Part shown: positions 15,746-24,015 of the stretch, one piece after another | How the letters are laid out: each line of letters begins with the position of its first letter | How positions within the stretch are numbered: the stretch's first letter is position 1 | NCBI RefSeq assembly: GCF_021233415.1 | Contig: NZ_CP089466.1 | Span: 1,550,001-1,614,000 of the forward strand | From: Halobacterium litoreum | GTDB taxonomy: Archaea > Halobacteriota > Halobacteria > Halobacteriales > Halobacteriaceae | Reading direction: 5' to 3' | DNA: 64,000 nucleotides | Program-made: the position numbers and the translations under genes | The notes under the pieces: model-generated | What the model was told of the DNA's origin: nothing | Databases searched by the model: none | Seen by the model: only the letters and a program-made list of their open reading frames with translations

Positions 15746-16630
15746 ATGGTGCGACCGGAAGTCGGCGCGAGCGTGGGACACCGCGACTGCTCGGGGGAGA
15801 CAGTGCTCGTCACCGGCGCGACGAGCGGCGTCGGACGCGAGGTAGCGCTGGCGCTCGCGCGCCTCGGCGCTGACGTTCTCGTTCACGGCAGAGACGCCGC
15901 CCGCGGCGAATCGGTAGCGAGCGAACTGCGAGCGCTCGGGTCGGACGCGGCGTTCTTCCGCGCCGACTTCGCGGACATCGAGGCCGTCGACGAACTCGCG
16001 GACGCCGTCGCCGAGCGAGCGGACGGATTGGACGTGCTCGTGAACAACGCCGGCGCGCACTTCGACGAGGGCGGGCTCACGGAACTCGGCGTGGAGCGGA
16101 CGTTCCACGTCAATCACCTCGCACCGTTCCGCCTCACGAACTGCCTGCGGGAGCGCGGGACGCTCGACGGCGCCCGGGTCGTCACGGTGGCCTCCGAGGT
16201 CCACCGGCGCGCCACCCTCGACTTAGACGCGGTGACGAGCGTCGCCGACTACGACGGCTTCGAGGCGTACTCGCGGTCGAAGTTGGCGAACGTGCTGTTC
16301 GCGCGAGAACTCGCGCGCCGCGACGACGCGCTGTCGTCGGTGTCCTGTCACCCGGGGTTCGTGCCGTCGAGTGGGCTGTGGCGGAACGCCTCGCTCCCCG
16401 TTCGGGCCGTGATGCGCGTGTTCTCGCTCGTCCCGCGGCAGTTCACGTTCGGGCGCGTGGACTCCGCGGGGTCGGCGGCCATCACGCCGACGTTCCTCGC
16501 GGCGACCGGCGACCACGAGGACGGCGCGTACTACAAGGACTGCAAGGCCGTGGACCCCGCGCCAGCGGCGACCGACGACGAACTCGCGGCGGACCTGTGG
16601 GCGTGGAGCGCCGACCGGGCCTCGCGGTAG
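15746..16630 (+). CDS. Short-chain dehydrogenase/reductase
   Basis: 294 residues, classical SDR. The dinucleotide-binding TGATSGVG (residues 24-31), the NNAG motif (near 98) and the catalytic YSRSK (near 174) are present, with a Ser three strands earlier. It most resembles the retinol dehydrogenase/WW-domain oxidoreductase-like branch (the FHVNHLAPFRLT and SCHPGFV blocks). The substrate is unknown. ATG 15746 was chosen; the in-frame start at 15683 overlaps the end of the phosphate transporter. Confidence 0.88.
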   Translation: MVRPEVGASVGHRDCSGETVLVTGATSGVGREVALALARLGADVLVHGRDAARGESVASELRALGSDAAFFRADFADIEAVDELADAVAERADGLDVLVNNAGAHFDEGGLTELGVERTFHVNHLAPFRLTNCLRERGTLDGARVVTVASEVHRRATLDLDAVTSVADYDGFEAYSRSKLANVLFARELARRDDALSSVSCHPGFVPSSGLWRNASLPVRAVMRVFSLVPRQFTFGRVDSAGSAAITPTFLAATGDHEDGAYYKDCKAVDPAPAATDDELAADLWAWSADRASR

Positions 16631-16673
16631 AAACATCGGAAAGCACTTCTCCGCCGCCCCAAACGCGTTCGGT

Positions 16674-17615
16674 ATGGACCTCACGGACAAGCGCGTCGTC
16701 GTGACGGGCGCGGCGGGCCTCGTCGGCTCGCACCTCGCCGCCGCGCTCGCCGACGACAACGACGTGCTGGCGGTCGACGACCTCTCGAAGGGAACGCGAG
16801 AGCGCGTGCCCGACGGCGTCGAGTTCCGGCAGCGGGACATGTGCGACCCCGAGGACGTGGCCGACGCCATCACCGAGGACGTGGACATCGTCTTCCACTT
16901 CGCGGCGTACACGGACACGAACTACGGGAACCCACGCCAGTTGTTCGAGGAGAACGGCGAGATGACGTACAACGTCCTCGAACGCATGGACGAGGTGGGC
17001 GTCGACAACCTCGCGTTCACGTCCTCCTCGACGGTGTACGGCGAGGCGCCGATGCCGACGCCCGAAGACTACGCGCCCCTCGAACCCATCTCCATCTACG
17101 GCGCGAGCAAACTCGCCGACGAGGGCATCGTCTCGACGTACGCCCACTCCCACGGCATCCAGACGTGGATGTACCGGTTCGCGAACATCGTCGGGCCGAA
17201 GCAACGCGGGAACGTGATTCCGGACTTCATCGAGAAGTTGCTCGAGGACCCGGAGACGCTGACGATTCTCGGCGACGGGCGACAGGAGAAGTCCTACCTC
17301 CACGTCGAGGAGTGCGTCGACGCGATGCTCCACGTCGTCGAACACGCCGAGGACGACCTGAACACGTACAACCTCGGGACGCGCACCACGACGTCGGTGA
17401 ACGCTATCGCCGACATCGTCGCCGACGAGATGGGACTCGACCCGGACTACGAGTACACGGGCGGCGACCGCGGGTGGACCGGTGACGTGCCGAAGATGCG
17501 CCTCTCCATCGAGAAGCTGTCGGCGCTCGGCTGGGAACCGTCGCTTTCCAGCGACGAGTCCGTGCGGACGGCGGCCCGCGGCCTCGTCGAGGAACTGCGC
17601 GCGGAACGCGAATAG
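16674..17615 (+). CDS. NAD-dependent epimerase/dehydratase (UDP-sugar epimerase-like)
   Basis: 313 residues, extended SDR. Seen: NAD-binding TGAAGLVGSH (residues 11-20), HFAAYTD, catalytic SSSTVYG and YGASK, and the PDF-type loop GNVIPDFIEKLL. Likely acts on a nucleotide sugar (UDP-glucose/galactose 4-epimerase or dehydratase), possibly for glycosylation of surface proteins. No glycosyltransferase is adjacent, so the substrate stays open. 43 bases after the SDR gene. Confidence 0.9.
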   Translation: MDLTDKRVVVTGAAGLVGSHLAAALADDNDVLAVDDLSKGTRERVPDGVEFRQRDMCDPEDVADAITEDVDIVFHFAAYTDTNYGNPRQLFEENGEMTYNVLERMDEVGVDNLAFTSSSTVYGEAPMPTPEDYAPLEPISIYGASKLADEGIVSTYAHSHGIQTWMYRFANIVGPKQRGNVIPDFIEKLLEDPETLTILGDGRQEKSYLHVEECVDAMLHVVEHAEDDLNTYNLGTRTTTSVNAIADIVADEMGLDPDYEYTGGDRGWTGDVPKMRLSIEKLSALGWEPSLSSDESVRTAARGLVEELRAERE

Positions 17616-17671
17616 TCGCCCGTCAGCAACAACGCCTTTACTGTCGCCGCGCTCAGACCCCAATACAATCG

Positions 17672-18313
17672 ATGCAGGGGTACGCCGTCGCCGACCGACT
17701 GCCCGTCGACGAGATTCCCGCGGGCTCGAACGTCCTCGTCGCGGGGCCGCCGCTCACTGGGAAGCGAGAACTCGCGCTCGGCCTCGTCGACGACGGCTGC
17801 GAGCGCGGCGACGGCGGCATCGTCGTCGGAACGCGGGACAGCACCGAGCGAATCAAAGCGCGCGCACCGAACGTCTGGCGCGCGGTCGAGGACGGCCGGG
17901 GCGGCATCGTCGACTGCGTGTCCCGGCAGCGAGGCGACGACGTGCGCGACCGAGACCTCGTGAAGTACGTCGGGTCGCCCGGCGACGTCACGGACATCGG
18001 CATCCGGCTCGGCGGCCTCTTCCAGTCACTCGAGGACGCCTGCGACCGAGCGCGCGTGAACGTCTCGACCATCTCGACGATGCTGATGTACGCGGACACG
18101 CGGCGCGTCTACCGGTTCCTGCACGTCTTCTCGGGGCACGTCGAGCGCCTCGACTGGCTCGGATTCGGCGTCCTCGACACCAGCAACAAGGAGGCCTTCG
18201 ACGTGCTCGCGCCGCTGTACGACGGCATGGTGCAGACGAGAGCGACGGACGACGGCACCGAGGTCAGGGTCGTCGGCCTGGGGCAGGGGCGGACCGACTG
18301 GGTGGCTTACTGA
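17672..18313 (+). CDS. RAD55/KaiC-like RecA-fold ATPase
   Basis: 213 residues. A P-loop AGPPLTGKRE (about residues 24-33) follows a strand typical of RecA-fold proteins. A Walker B-like hydrophobic strand and the FLHVFSGHVERLDWLGFGVLD block follow. It is shorter than KaiC and belongs to haloarchaeal RAD55-like proteins (DUF7504 group, from memory) that often work with signal transduction proteins. No partner is adjacent. The protein at 61311 looks like a P-loop-less relative. Its end overlaps the convergent DUF7522-like gene by 7 bases. Confidence 0.75.
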   Translation: MQGYAVADRLPVDEIPAGSNVLVAGPPLTGKRELALGLVDDGCERGDGGIVVGTRDSTERIKARAPNVWRAVEDGRGGIVDCVSRQRGDDVRDRDLVKYVGSPGDVTDIGIRLGGLFQSLEDACDRARVNVSTISTMLMYADTRRVYRFLHVFSGHVERLDWLGFGVLDTSNKEAFDVLAPLYDGMVQTRATDDGTEVRVVGLGQGRTDWVAY

Positions 18314-18738
18314 GCGAACTCGTCGGCGAACTCGTCGGCGACCTCGTCCGGCTCAGTGTCGTGATGGAATTCGTCTTCGACGAACTCGAGAATCTCGTCG
18401 AGCAAGCGTCCCGTGTCCGAGATGCTGTCGCGGTCGAAGGAGACGATGATTCCCGACCAGTCGTCGAGGGGAATCTGCAAGACGACGACCTCGTGGAACC
18501 ACCGGACCGTGGCGTCGAGGTGGCCGAACCGCGCGAACTCGGGCTGTTCGAGGCCGTCGTCGAAGCCTTTGAGAACGAGGTGTTTGGCGACTTCTTCGAG
18601 TTCCTCGTCGGTGAGCTCCTCGTCGAGGTCGTCGGCCTGATGGACGGTGTCGTAGTCGTCGCCGTCGTACCGGACGACGGTTCGGGGCTCGCCGACGTCC
18701 AGCGAACGGATGTGGCGGGCGAGTGAGTCGGCGGGCAT
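18307..18738 (-). CDS. Haloarchaeal DUF7522-like protein, copy 2
   Basis: 143 residues starting MPADSLARHIRSLDVG. It is a paralog of the 8827-9195 protein, with the same core order but a 20-residue Glu/Asp/Phe-rich C-terminal extension (EFHHDTEPDEVADEFADEF). The extension makes it more acidic than copy 1. No catalytic or DNA-binding motif. ATG 18738 fits the family start; the longer in-frame extension has shadow composition. Confidence 0.75.
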   Translation of the reverse strand: MPADSLARHIRSLDVGEPRTVVRYDGDDYDTVHQADDLDEELTDEELEEVAKHLVLKGFDDGLEQPEFARFGHLDATVRWFHEVVVLQIPLDDWSGIIVSFDRDSISDTGRLLDEILEFVEDEFHHDTEPDEVADEFADEFAQ

Positions 18739-18799
18739 ACGCCCCGGTTCGCGGAGGAGTGTGGTTAACCTTGCGTCGTGTCGCGTCGAATCAGGCGCG

Positions 18800-19108
18800 T
18801 CAGTCAGCGACGACCGTGGGTTCCTCGGAGAGCGCGTCGGCGACGTAGTCGTCCTCCCAGTCGCGGCGCGCGCGAATCTCGCGTTCACCGCGGTCCGTGA
18901 CGACGTACTGGTTGGTGCGCTCGTCCTGTTGTCCCTTCTCGACGAGGCCCTTGTCGACGAGCGTGTCGAGATTCGGGTAGAGGCGGCCGTGGTTGATCTC
19001 CGAGGTGTAGTAGGATTCGAGTTCGCTCTTGATGTCCAGGCCGTTCGGTTCGTCGAGTCCCGCGGCGACGACGAGGAGGTCGCGCTGGAAGCCTGTGAGG
19101 TCGTCCAT
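18800..19108 (-). CDS. PadR-family transcriptional regulator
   Basis: 102 residues. A winged helix with the PadR signature sits in residues 3-85 (FQRDLLVVAAGLDEPNGLDI, INHGRLYPNLDTLVDKGLVEKG, YVVTDRGEREI). PadR proteins bind palindromic operators as dimers and often sense small molecules. It is short, lacking the extended C-terminal dimer helix. A TATA-like GTATTAAA (19136-19143) lies near 30 bases upstream, flanked by a palindrome at 19152-19164, which suggests autoregulation. Confidence 0.9.
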   Translation of the reverse strand: MDDLTGFQRDLLVVAAGLDEPNGLDIKSELESYYTSEINHGRLYPNLDTLVDKGLVEKGQQDERTNQYVVTDRGEREIRARRDWEDDYVADALSEEPTVVAD

Positions 19109-19151
19109 GCTTGTTTTTCACGTATGTATTCTATTGTATTAAATTTCGGGG

Positions 19152-19164
19152 TGGATTCAATCCA
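19152..19164. promoter_or_regulatory. Palindrome TGGATTCAATCCA upstream of the padR-like gene
   Basis: A perfect 6-base inverted repeat around a central C, 9 bases beyond the TATA-like element of the PadR gene. The position fits an operator that blocks promoter access. No second copy was noticed in the window. Confidence 0.45.
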
Positions 19165-19242
19165 ATAGTCTACTGACAGTATCTAACGGGGCGTCGGCGG
19201 CGCTGTCCGGACGTGGCTTCGAGCGGAGAATTCGCGTCCTGT

Positions 19243-19959
19243 TCAGGCTTCGACGCGCGGCGGCGTGAGCAGGTCGGAGTCCGCGAGGCCGGCACAGGCA
19301 CCCGCGATAGTCAGCACTCGCTCCTCGGTGAAGAAGCCGGGTTCGTGGGCTTCCGCGTCCACGATGCCGATGACGTCGTCGCCCGCGAGGATGGGACAGC
19401 AGAATTCGCTTTCGACGCGGCCGTCGCACTCGTAGTACGGGCCGTCGTGGTCCTCGACGTCGTTCACGAGCACGGCGTCCCCAGTCAAGCCGACGGTGGA
19501 GTTGTTCGAGCGCTCCGCGAACGCCTCGGTGAGCGGGAACTCCGCGCGGGAGTGGTCGCCGACGTAGGCCTCCTTCACGAGAACTTCCTCGCCGTCCGGG
19601 TTGGTGGCGCGGCGGTAGACGCCGACCCAGTCGACGTTCGTCTCCTCGGCGACGCGCTGGACGGTCTCGTGGAGCGCGACGAGACGGGCGGTGTTCGGGT
19701 GGTCGCGGAGGCGCTCGCGGTCGTACTCCAGCCCGCAGATGGGCGCGAGGTTGTACTTCTCGTCGGCGAGACCGACGCCGCAGGCGCCGTCCTCGCCCTC
19801 CTCGGGGACGGGGTAGACGTAGCGCTCTTCGACGGTTTCGGCGCTCGCGGTGGCGTGGGGCGGTCGCGCGACGAGCGAAGCGCCGCGCTGGGCGGCGTCG
19901 GTCGGCACGTCGGCGAGGTCCGGGAGGCCCACGGCCCGGAGGTAGGACTCGTGGTTCAT
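19243..19959 (-). CDS. GAF-domain protein resembling free-methionine-(R)-sulfoxide reductase
   Basis: 238 residues. An N-terminal extension of about 90 residues holds Cys60 and Cys75. A GAF domain (about 95-225) follows. The block from VNDVEDHDG to CCPILAGDDVIGIVDAEAH aligns well with fRMsr enzymes, including a Cys at 178 in ECDG where fRMsr has its catalytic Cys before Asp. The other two reductase Cys positions are not obvious, although Cys187 and Cys188 lie close by. It could be an atypical methionine-sulfoxide reductase or a redox/ligand sensor. Confidence 0.75.
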   Translation of the reverse strand: MNHESYLRAVGLPDLADVPTDAAQRGASLVARPPHATASAETVEERYVYPVPEEGEDGACGVGLADEKYNLAPICGLEYDRERLRDHPNTARLVALHETVQRVAEETNVDWVGVYRRATNPDGEEVLVKEAYVGDHSRAEFPLTEAFAERSNNSTVGLTGDAVLVNDVEDHDGPYYECDGRVESEFCCPILAGDDVIGIVDAEAHEPGFFTEERVLTIAGACAGLADSDLLTPPRVEA

Positions 19960-19994
19960 GGTCGTGAGTTAGTGGTGGGGACGTAAAGAGGCGT

Positions 19995-20249
19995 TCACTC
20001 CGGCAGAATCCCGGTGTCGGCGGCGCGTTCGCCGGTGTCAGTGAGTCGGTAGACGACTTCGCCGGAGACGGCTTCGAGGAGGCCGCGTTCGGCGAGCACC
20101 TCGCAGCGTCGCTCGACGTAGGGCGCGTGCATGCCGATGCGGTTCGCGACGATGGCCGGGTACTCGGCGTTCCGGTCGGCGAGGAACTCGACGATGGCGC
20201 GGTCCGCCGGGCGACTCCACGCGGGCTGACGGGACGGTACCTCCTCCAT
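19995..20249 (-). CDS. Winged-helix regulator, phage PhiH1 repressor-like
   Basis: 84 residues with a winged helix-turn-helix: PADRAIVEFLADRN, then YPAIVANRIGMHAPYVERRCEVLAERGLLEAV, then the wing VVYRLTDTGERAA. This matches haloarchaeal PhiH1-repressor-type proteins, which are also abundant outside viruses. No viral genes are near. It is transcribed alone, upstream of the GAF gene on the same strand (35-base gap), so a shared role is possible. Confidence 0.8.
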   Translation of the reverse strand: MEEVPSRQPAWSRPADRAIVEFLADRNAEYPAIVANRIGMHAPYVERRCEVLAERGLLEAVSGEVVYRLTDTGERAADTGILPE

Positions 20250-20303
20250 GCCCGTTATCTGGTACGTGCTACCACATAACAGTACTGCCCGGGGAGCCTC
20301 GAT

Positions 20304-20858
20304 TCACGCGCGAGCAACGACGAACAGCGTCTCGGGGCGCTCCTCGGCGCGCTCGACGTCGAACCCCGCGTCGGCGAGCAGTTCGGCCGCCTCGTCGGCG
20401 TCGAAGCGCTCGTCGACCGGCGGCCCGTCCTCGCCGCGGCCGGCCGCGGACCAGTCGGCGGCGACGAAACGCGCGCCGTCGGCGAGGACGCGGCGGACCT
20501 CCGCGAGCGCGTCCGGCGACGCGAACTCGTGGAACGTCATCGTGGAGAACGCGCCGTCGAGGGCGCCGTCCGCGAACGGCAGGTCGCTCACGTCCGCGGT
20601 CACCAGCGAGACGTTCTCGGGGACGCCCTGCTCGCGGAACGCGTCGTGCATCTCGGGTTGGACGTCGACGGCGTCGACGCGACCGGCGAACGGCGCGATT
20701 TCGCGGGTGTAGAAGCCCGTCCCGCTACCGAGGTCGGCGACTCGGCTGTCGGCGTCGGGCGCGAGCGCGGCCGCGAGTTCCTCGCGCGAGCAGTACCGGA
20801 ACCGCGACGGGTCTTCGAGTCGGTCGGCGCCCTCGGGGTCGAACGTGTGGAATCCCAT
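20304..20858 (-). CDS. Class I SAM-dependent methyltransferase
   Basis: 184 residues of the methyltransferase-11 type. Motif I VADLGSGTGFYTREI (near residues 40-54), an acidic motif II (VDAVDVQPEMHDA), motif IV VSLVTADVSDLPFADGALDG and HEFASPDALAEVRRVL are all present. It is similar to ubiquinone/menaquinone or small-molecule methyltransferases, but the short length fits no specific pathway. ATG 20858; 59 bases from thioredoxin on the same strand. Confidence 0.85.
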   Translation of the reverse strand: MGFHTFDPEGADRLEDPSRFRYCSREELAAALAPDADSRVADLGSGTGFYTREIAPFAGRVDAVDVQPEMHDAFREQGVPENVSLVTADVSDLPFADGALDGAFSTMTFHEFASPDALAEVRRVLADGARFVAADWSAAGRGEDGPPVDERFDADEAAELLADAGFDVERAEERPETLFVVARA

Positions 20859-20917
20859 CGGCGCGACGTACGACCGCCGCGTGAAAAGTGTTGGCGGTAT
20901 CGTACAAGACCGCCGGG

Positions 20918-21304
20918 TCAGGCGACGAGGCCGCGGAGGCCGTCGTAGGAGCGCGCGCCGACCGCCCGTTCGACCTCCTCGCCGTCCTCGGCGACGACGA
21001 GCGTCGGCATCCCCTGGACGCCCCAGGCCTGCGCGAGTTGCTTGCGCTCGTCGACGTCGACTTTCGCGACGACCACGTCGTCGTCGGCCGCGAGTTTGTT
21101 CACGGCGGGCGCCATCATCTGGCAGGGACCACACCAGACCGCGTGGAAGTCCACGAGCACGGTGTCGTGGTTCGCGAGGACGTCGTCGAGGTGGTCGGCG
21201 CTCTCGATTTCGACCGGCTCGCTGGGGACGTCGCCGCCGGCCTCGTTCTGCTGGAGTTCTCGTTTCTTGCGCGCTTTGATTTCGTCGATGGTCTCGTCGG
21301 TCAT
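20918..21304 (-). CDS. trxA: Thioredoxin with N-terminal extension
   Basis: 128 residues. A thioredoxin fold (about 40-128) carries the active site WCGPC (57-61) and cis-Pro GMPTLVV. The first 30 residues are a charged helix (IDEIKARKKRELQQNE) absent from bacterial Trx but common in haloarchaeal ones. Reduces protein disulfides. ATG 21304 was chosen: a TATA-like element (ATACAGTTAT on the minus strand) lies about 30 bases upstream. An inverted repeat straddles the promoter. Confidence 0.9.
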   Translation of the reverse strand: MTDETIDEIKARKKRELQQNEAGGDVPSEPVEIESADHLDDVLANHDTVLVDFHAVWCGPCQMMAPAVNKLAADDDVVVAKVDVDERKQLAQAWGVQGMPTLVVAEDGEEVERAVGARSYDGLRGLVA

Positions 21305-21335
21305 GTCTCTGCGTAGGACGCGGAGCGACATAACT

Positions 21336-21358
21336 GTATTGCACTAAGAGAACAATAC
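21336..21358. promoter_or_regulatory. Inverted repeat GTATTG / CAATAC in the thioredoxin promoter
   Basis: Six-base perfect arms at 21336-21341 and 21353-21358, separated by 11 bases. It lies just upstream of the thioredoxin TATA-like element and 46 bases before the opposite small gene. An operator for either is possible. Confidence 0.4.
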
Positions 21359-21403
21359 CGGTGCCGCGGATGGGCTTTTGGGCCTCGGTACCGAAGCACG
21401 CGT

Positions 21404-21679
21404 ATGAGCGAGGAGACCGTCCGCGTGTGGCTGGTCGAGCGCACGTACTCCGACGACGAGCAGAATCTCATCATCCTCGTGTACGCGACGCCCGACGGCG
21501 AGCGCTACCTGCGCAAGGAGCGCGCGCTCACGAGTTTCAGCGACGACCGCCCGACGACGGCGGCCATCGACGCCGACCCGCAGAACCTCGGGCAGGTGTC
21601 GGACCCGGCAGAGCGCGAGCGGTACGCCGAGGCGGCCAGCGAGATGGCGAGCGACCACGCGCCGACCGACACCATCTGA
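21404..21679 (+). CDS. Haloarchaeal conserved hypothetical protein
   Basis: 91 residues, acidic and soluble. A hydrophobic beta strand pair (EQNLIILVYATPDGERYLRKE) is followed by a helical C-terminus. The order is typical of small haloarchaeal proteins of unknown function. No domain recognised. Divergent from thioredoxin. Followed by a 284-base gap before the prkA operon. Confidence 0.7.
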   Translation: MSEETVRVWLVERTYSDDEQNLIILVYATPDGERYLRKERALTSFSDDRPTTAAIDADPQNLGQVSDPAERERYAEAASEMASDHAPTDTI

Positions 21680-21829
21680 GTTTACTTCGGGTCCACGCCG
21701 GAACTGCGACGACGGCGTGTCGGCGCGGTTGCCCGTCGGTGGGCGCCGGCTTGTCGCCGTTCAGTCGCCGCATTGGTGTCCGACGCGTCGTCGCGCCGCC
21801 GACGCGATGCGTGCCAACCTCGGCGGAAT

Positions 21830-21963
21830 GCTTATACGTTAACACACCACAAGATAATAGTAGTGCCGGTGTGATACCCGGCGGCCGCCCGTCCCCTGTC
21901 GCACAGTAGAGACGACCCGGTTGCGCCCCCGGGTGTGGCATCTGGTCACACTGAACAACCAAC
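21830..21963 (+). promoter_or_regulatory. Promoter and long structured leader of the prkA operon
   Basis: A TATA-like CTTATACG sits at 21831-21838, so the leader would be about 100 bases. Close to the ATG are two overlapping stem-loops: ACCCGG (21915-21920) with CCGGGT (21929-21934), and GTGTG (21933-21937) with CACAC (21947-21951). They share bases and so compete. The rest of the 21680-21963 gap holds no gene I can support. A TAACACACCACAA motif at 21840-21852 is shared with tfb. Confidence 0.45.
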
Positions 21964-24015
21964 ATGACGGAAACCCTCGACCGCCTCAGCGAGCAGTACA
22001 AGGAATCAGTTCCGTCGGACCTCCGTCGAGCCCACGGGTTCGACTGGTATCTGGACACCCTGTACGACGACCCCAAGGTAGCGCGGAACGCCCACCAGCG
22101 TCTCGCGGACATGTTCGACTACTACGGCTCGAACACCGAGGACGGCGTCGTCGAGTACGAACTGGCATCCGAGGACCCACTCGGCGAGGGTGCGAACACC
22201 TTCTTCGGGCGCGAAGTCCACGAGGCCATCCACGAGTTCGTGAACAAGGTCAAGAGCGGCGCGCGCGGCCTCGGCCCCGAGAAGCGTATCATCCTCCTGC
22301 TCGGCCCCGTCGGCTCGGGCAAGTCCGACGTCGACCGGCAGGTGCGTCGCTACTACGAGGACTACACCGCACAGGACGCGGGCCGCCTCTACACGTTCCG
22401 GTGGACGAACCTCTGTTCAGTCGTGGACGACCAGGACCCGAACGACGACACGGTCACGTCCCCGATGCACCAGGACCCGCTCGTGTTGCTCCCGCGCGAG
22501 CAGCGCCAGCAGGTCATCGACGACCTGAACGAGGTGCTGGACGCGCCGTACTCCCTGCGCAACGAGCAGGCCCTCGACCCCGAGAGCGAGTTCTACATGG
22601 ACGAACTGCTCGCACACTACGACGACGACCTGCAGGCCGTCCTCTCGAACCACGTCGAGGTCGTCCGGCTGGTGGCCAGCGAGAACCGCCGGAACTGCAT
22701 CGAGACGTTCGAACCGAAGGACAAGAAGAATCAGGACGAGACCGAGCTGACCGGCGACGTGAACTACTCGAAACTCGCGGTGTACGGCGAGAGCGACCCG
22801 CGAGCGTTCGACTACGCGGGCGCGTTCTGCAACGCGAACCGCGGCATCTTCTCCGGCGAGGAACTGCTGAAACTCCAGCGCGAGTTCCTCTACGACTTCC
22901 TGCACGCCACCCAGGAACAGACCATCAAGCCGAAGAACAACCCCCGAATCGACATCGACCAGGTCATCGTCGGCCGCACGAACATGCCCGAGTACCGGGA
23001 CAAGCGCGCCGACGAGAAGATGGAGGCGTTCAACGACCGCACGAAGCGCGTGGACTTCCCGTACGTCCTCGAATACGAGCAGGAGGCTCAGATATACGAG
23101 AAACTGCTCGGGAACGCGGACGTGCCGGACATCCACGTCGAACCGCACACGCTCGACATGGCGGGGCTGTTCGGCGTGCTGACGCGCATCCGCGAGCCGG
23201 ACAACGACATGGTCGGGCTACTGGAGAAGGCCAAGGCGTACAACGGCGAGTTCGACGAGGTGGAGGACGTGGACCCGGAGAAACTCCGCGAGGAGGCCGC
23301 CGAGTCCGGCGAGCGCGAGGGCATGTCGGGCGTGAGTCCGCGGTTCGTCGGCGACGAGATAGCCGGCGCCATCATGGAGTCGATGGACCGCGATCGAGGG
23401 TTCCTCTCGCCGCTCACCGTCTTCAACCGCCTCGAAGAGCACGTCGGCCAGCACGGCTCCATCTTAGAGGAGAACGTCGAGGGGTACCGCCGCCACCTCG
23501 AGCTCGTCCGCGAGGAGTACAAGGAACGCGCCATCGAGGACGTGCGCCACGCGCTCGCCTACGATTTGGACGAGATTCAGCGGCAGGGCGAGAAGTACAT
23601 GGACCACGTGATGGCGTACATCGACGACGACACCGTCGCGGACGAGCTCACGGGCCGCGAGCAGGAACCCGACGAGACGTTCCTGCGCGCCGTCGAAGAG
23701 CAACTGGGCGTCCCGCAGGACCGCAAGGACGACTTCCGACAGGAGGTGTCGAACTGGGTGAGCCGGCGCGCCCGCGAGGGCGAGCCGTTCGACCCGCAGG
23801 ACAACGACCGCCTGCGGCGCGCGCTCGAGCGCAAACTCTGGGAGGACAAGAAACACAACATCAACTTCTCGGCGCTCGTGTCGAACGCCGAGATAGACGA
23901 CGACGGGAACGACTGGGTGGCCGCGCTCGTCGACCGCGGCTACTCCGAGGACGGCGCCCGCGAGGTCTTGGAGTTCGCCGGCGCCGAGGTGGCGAAGGCG
24001 GAACTGGAGTCGTGA
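21964..24015 (+). CDS. prkA: PrkA-type serine protein kinase, copy 1
   Basis: 683 residues. An AAA+-type PrkA N-terminal domain has the P-loop GPVGSGKS (residues 114-121) and the family block FCNANRGIFSGEELLKLQREFLYDFL (seen in two parts) with TIKPKNNPRIDIDQVIVGRTN. A C-terminal helical PrkA domain follows. Bacterial PrkA/YeaG kinases act in stationary phase and starvation, and bind YeaH and SpoVR/YcgB partners. First gene of a four-gene operon. Its TGA lies inside the GTGA start of the next gene. Confidence 0.93.
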   Translation: MTETLDRLSEQYKESVPSDLRRAHGFDWYLDTLYDDPKVARNAHQRLADMFDYYGSNTEDGVVEYELASEDPLGEGANTFFGREVHEAIHEFVNKVKSGARGLGPEKRIILLLGPVGSGKSDVDRQVRRYYEDYTAQDAGRLYTFRWTNLCSVVDDQDPNDDTVTSPMHQDPLVLLPREQRQQVIDDLNEVLDAPYSLRNEQALDPESEFYMDELLAHYDDDLQAVLSNHVEVVRLVASENRRNCIETFEPKDKKNQDETELTGDVNYSKLAVYGESDPRAFDYAGAFCNANRGIFSGEELLKLQREFLYDFLHATQEQTIKPKNNPRIDIDQVIVGRTNMPEYRDKRADEKMEAFNDRTKRVDFPYVLEYEQEAQIYEKLLGNADVPDIHVEPHTLDMAGLFGVLTRIREPDNDMVGLLEKAKAYNGEFDEVEDVDPEKLREEAAESGEREGMSGVSPRFVGDEIAGAIMESMDRDRGFLSPLTVFNRLEEHVGQHGSILEENVEGYRRHLELVREEYKERAIEDVRHALAYDLDEIQRQGEKYMDHVMAYIDDDTVADELTGREQEPDETFLRAVEEQLGVPQDRKDDFRQEVSNWVSRRAREGEPFDPQDNDRLRRALERKLWEDKKHNINFSALVSNAEIDDDGNDWVAALVDRGYSEDGAREVLEFAGAEVAKAELES

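Noticed and set aside
19995-20249. PhiH1-repressor-like gene as a sign of a provirus
   Set aside because: No integrase, capsid, terminase or attachment repeat is in the surrounding 10 kb. These regulators are common in haloarchaeal chromosomes.
21921-24011. Long plus-strand frame joined to the second prkA gene
   Set aside because: The upstream part is Arg/Pro-rich and lies inside the first PrkA gene in another frame. The GTG at 24012 with family homology is the real start.
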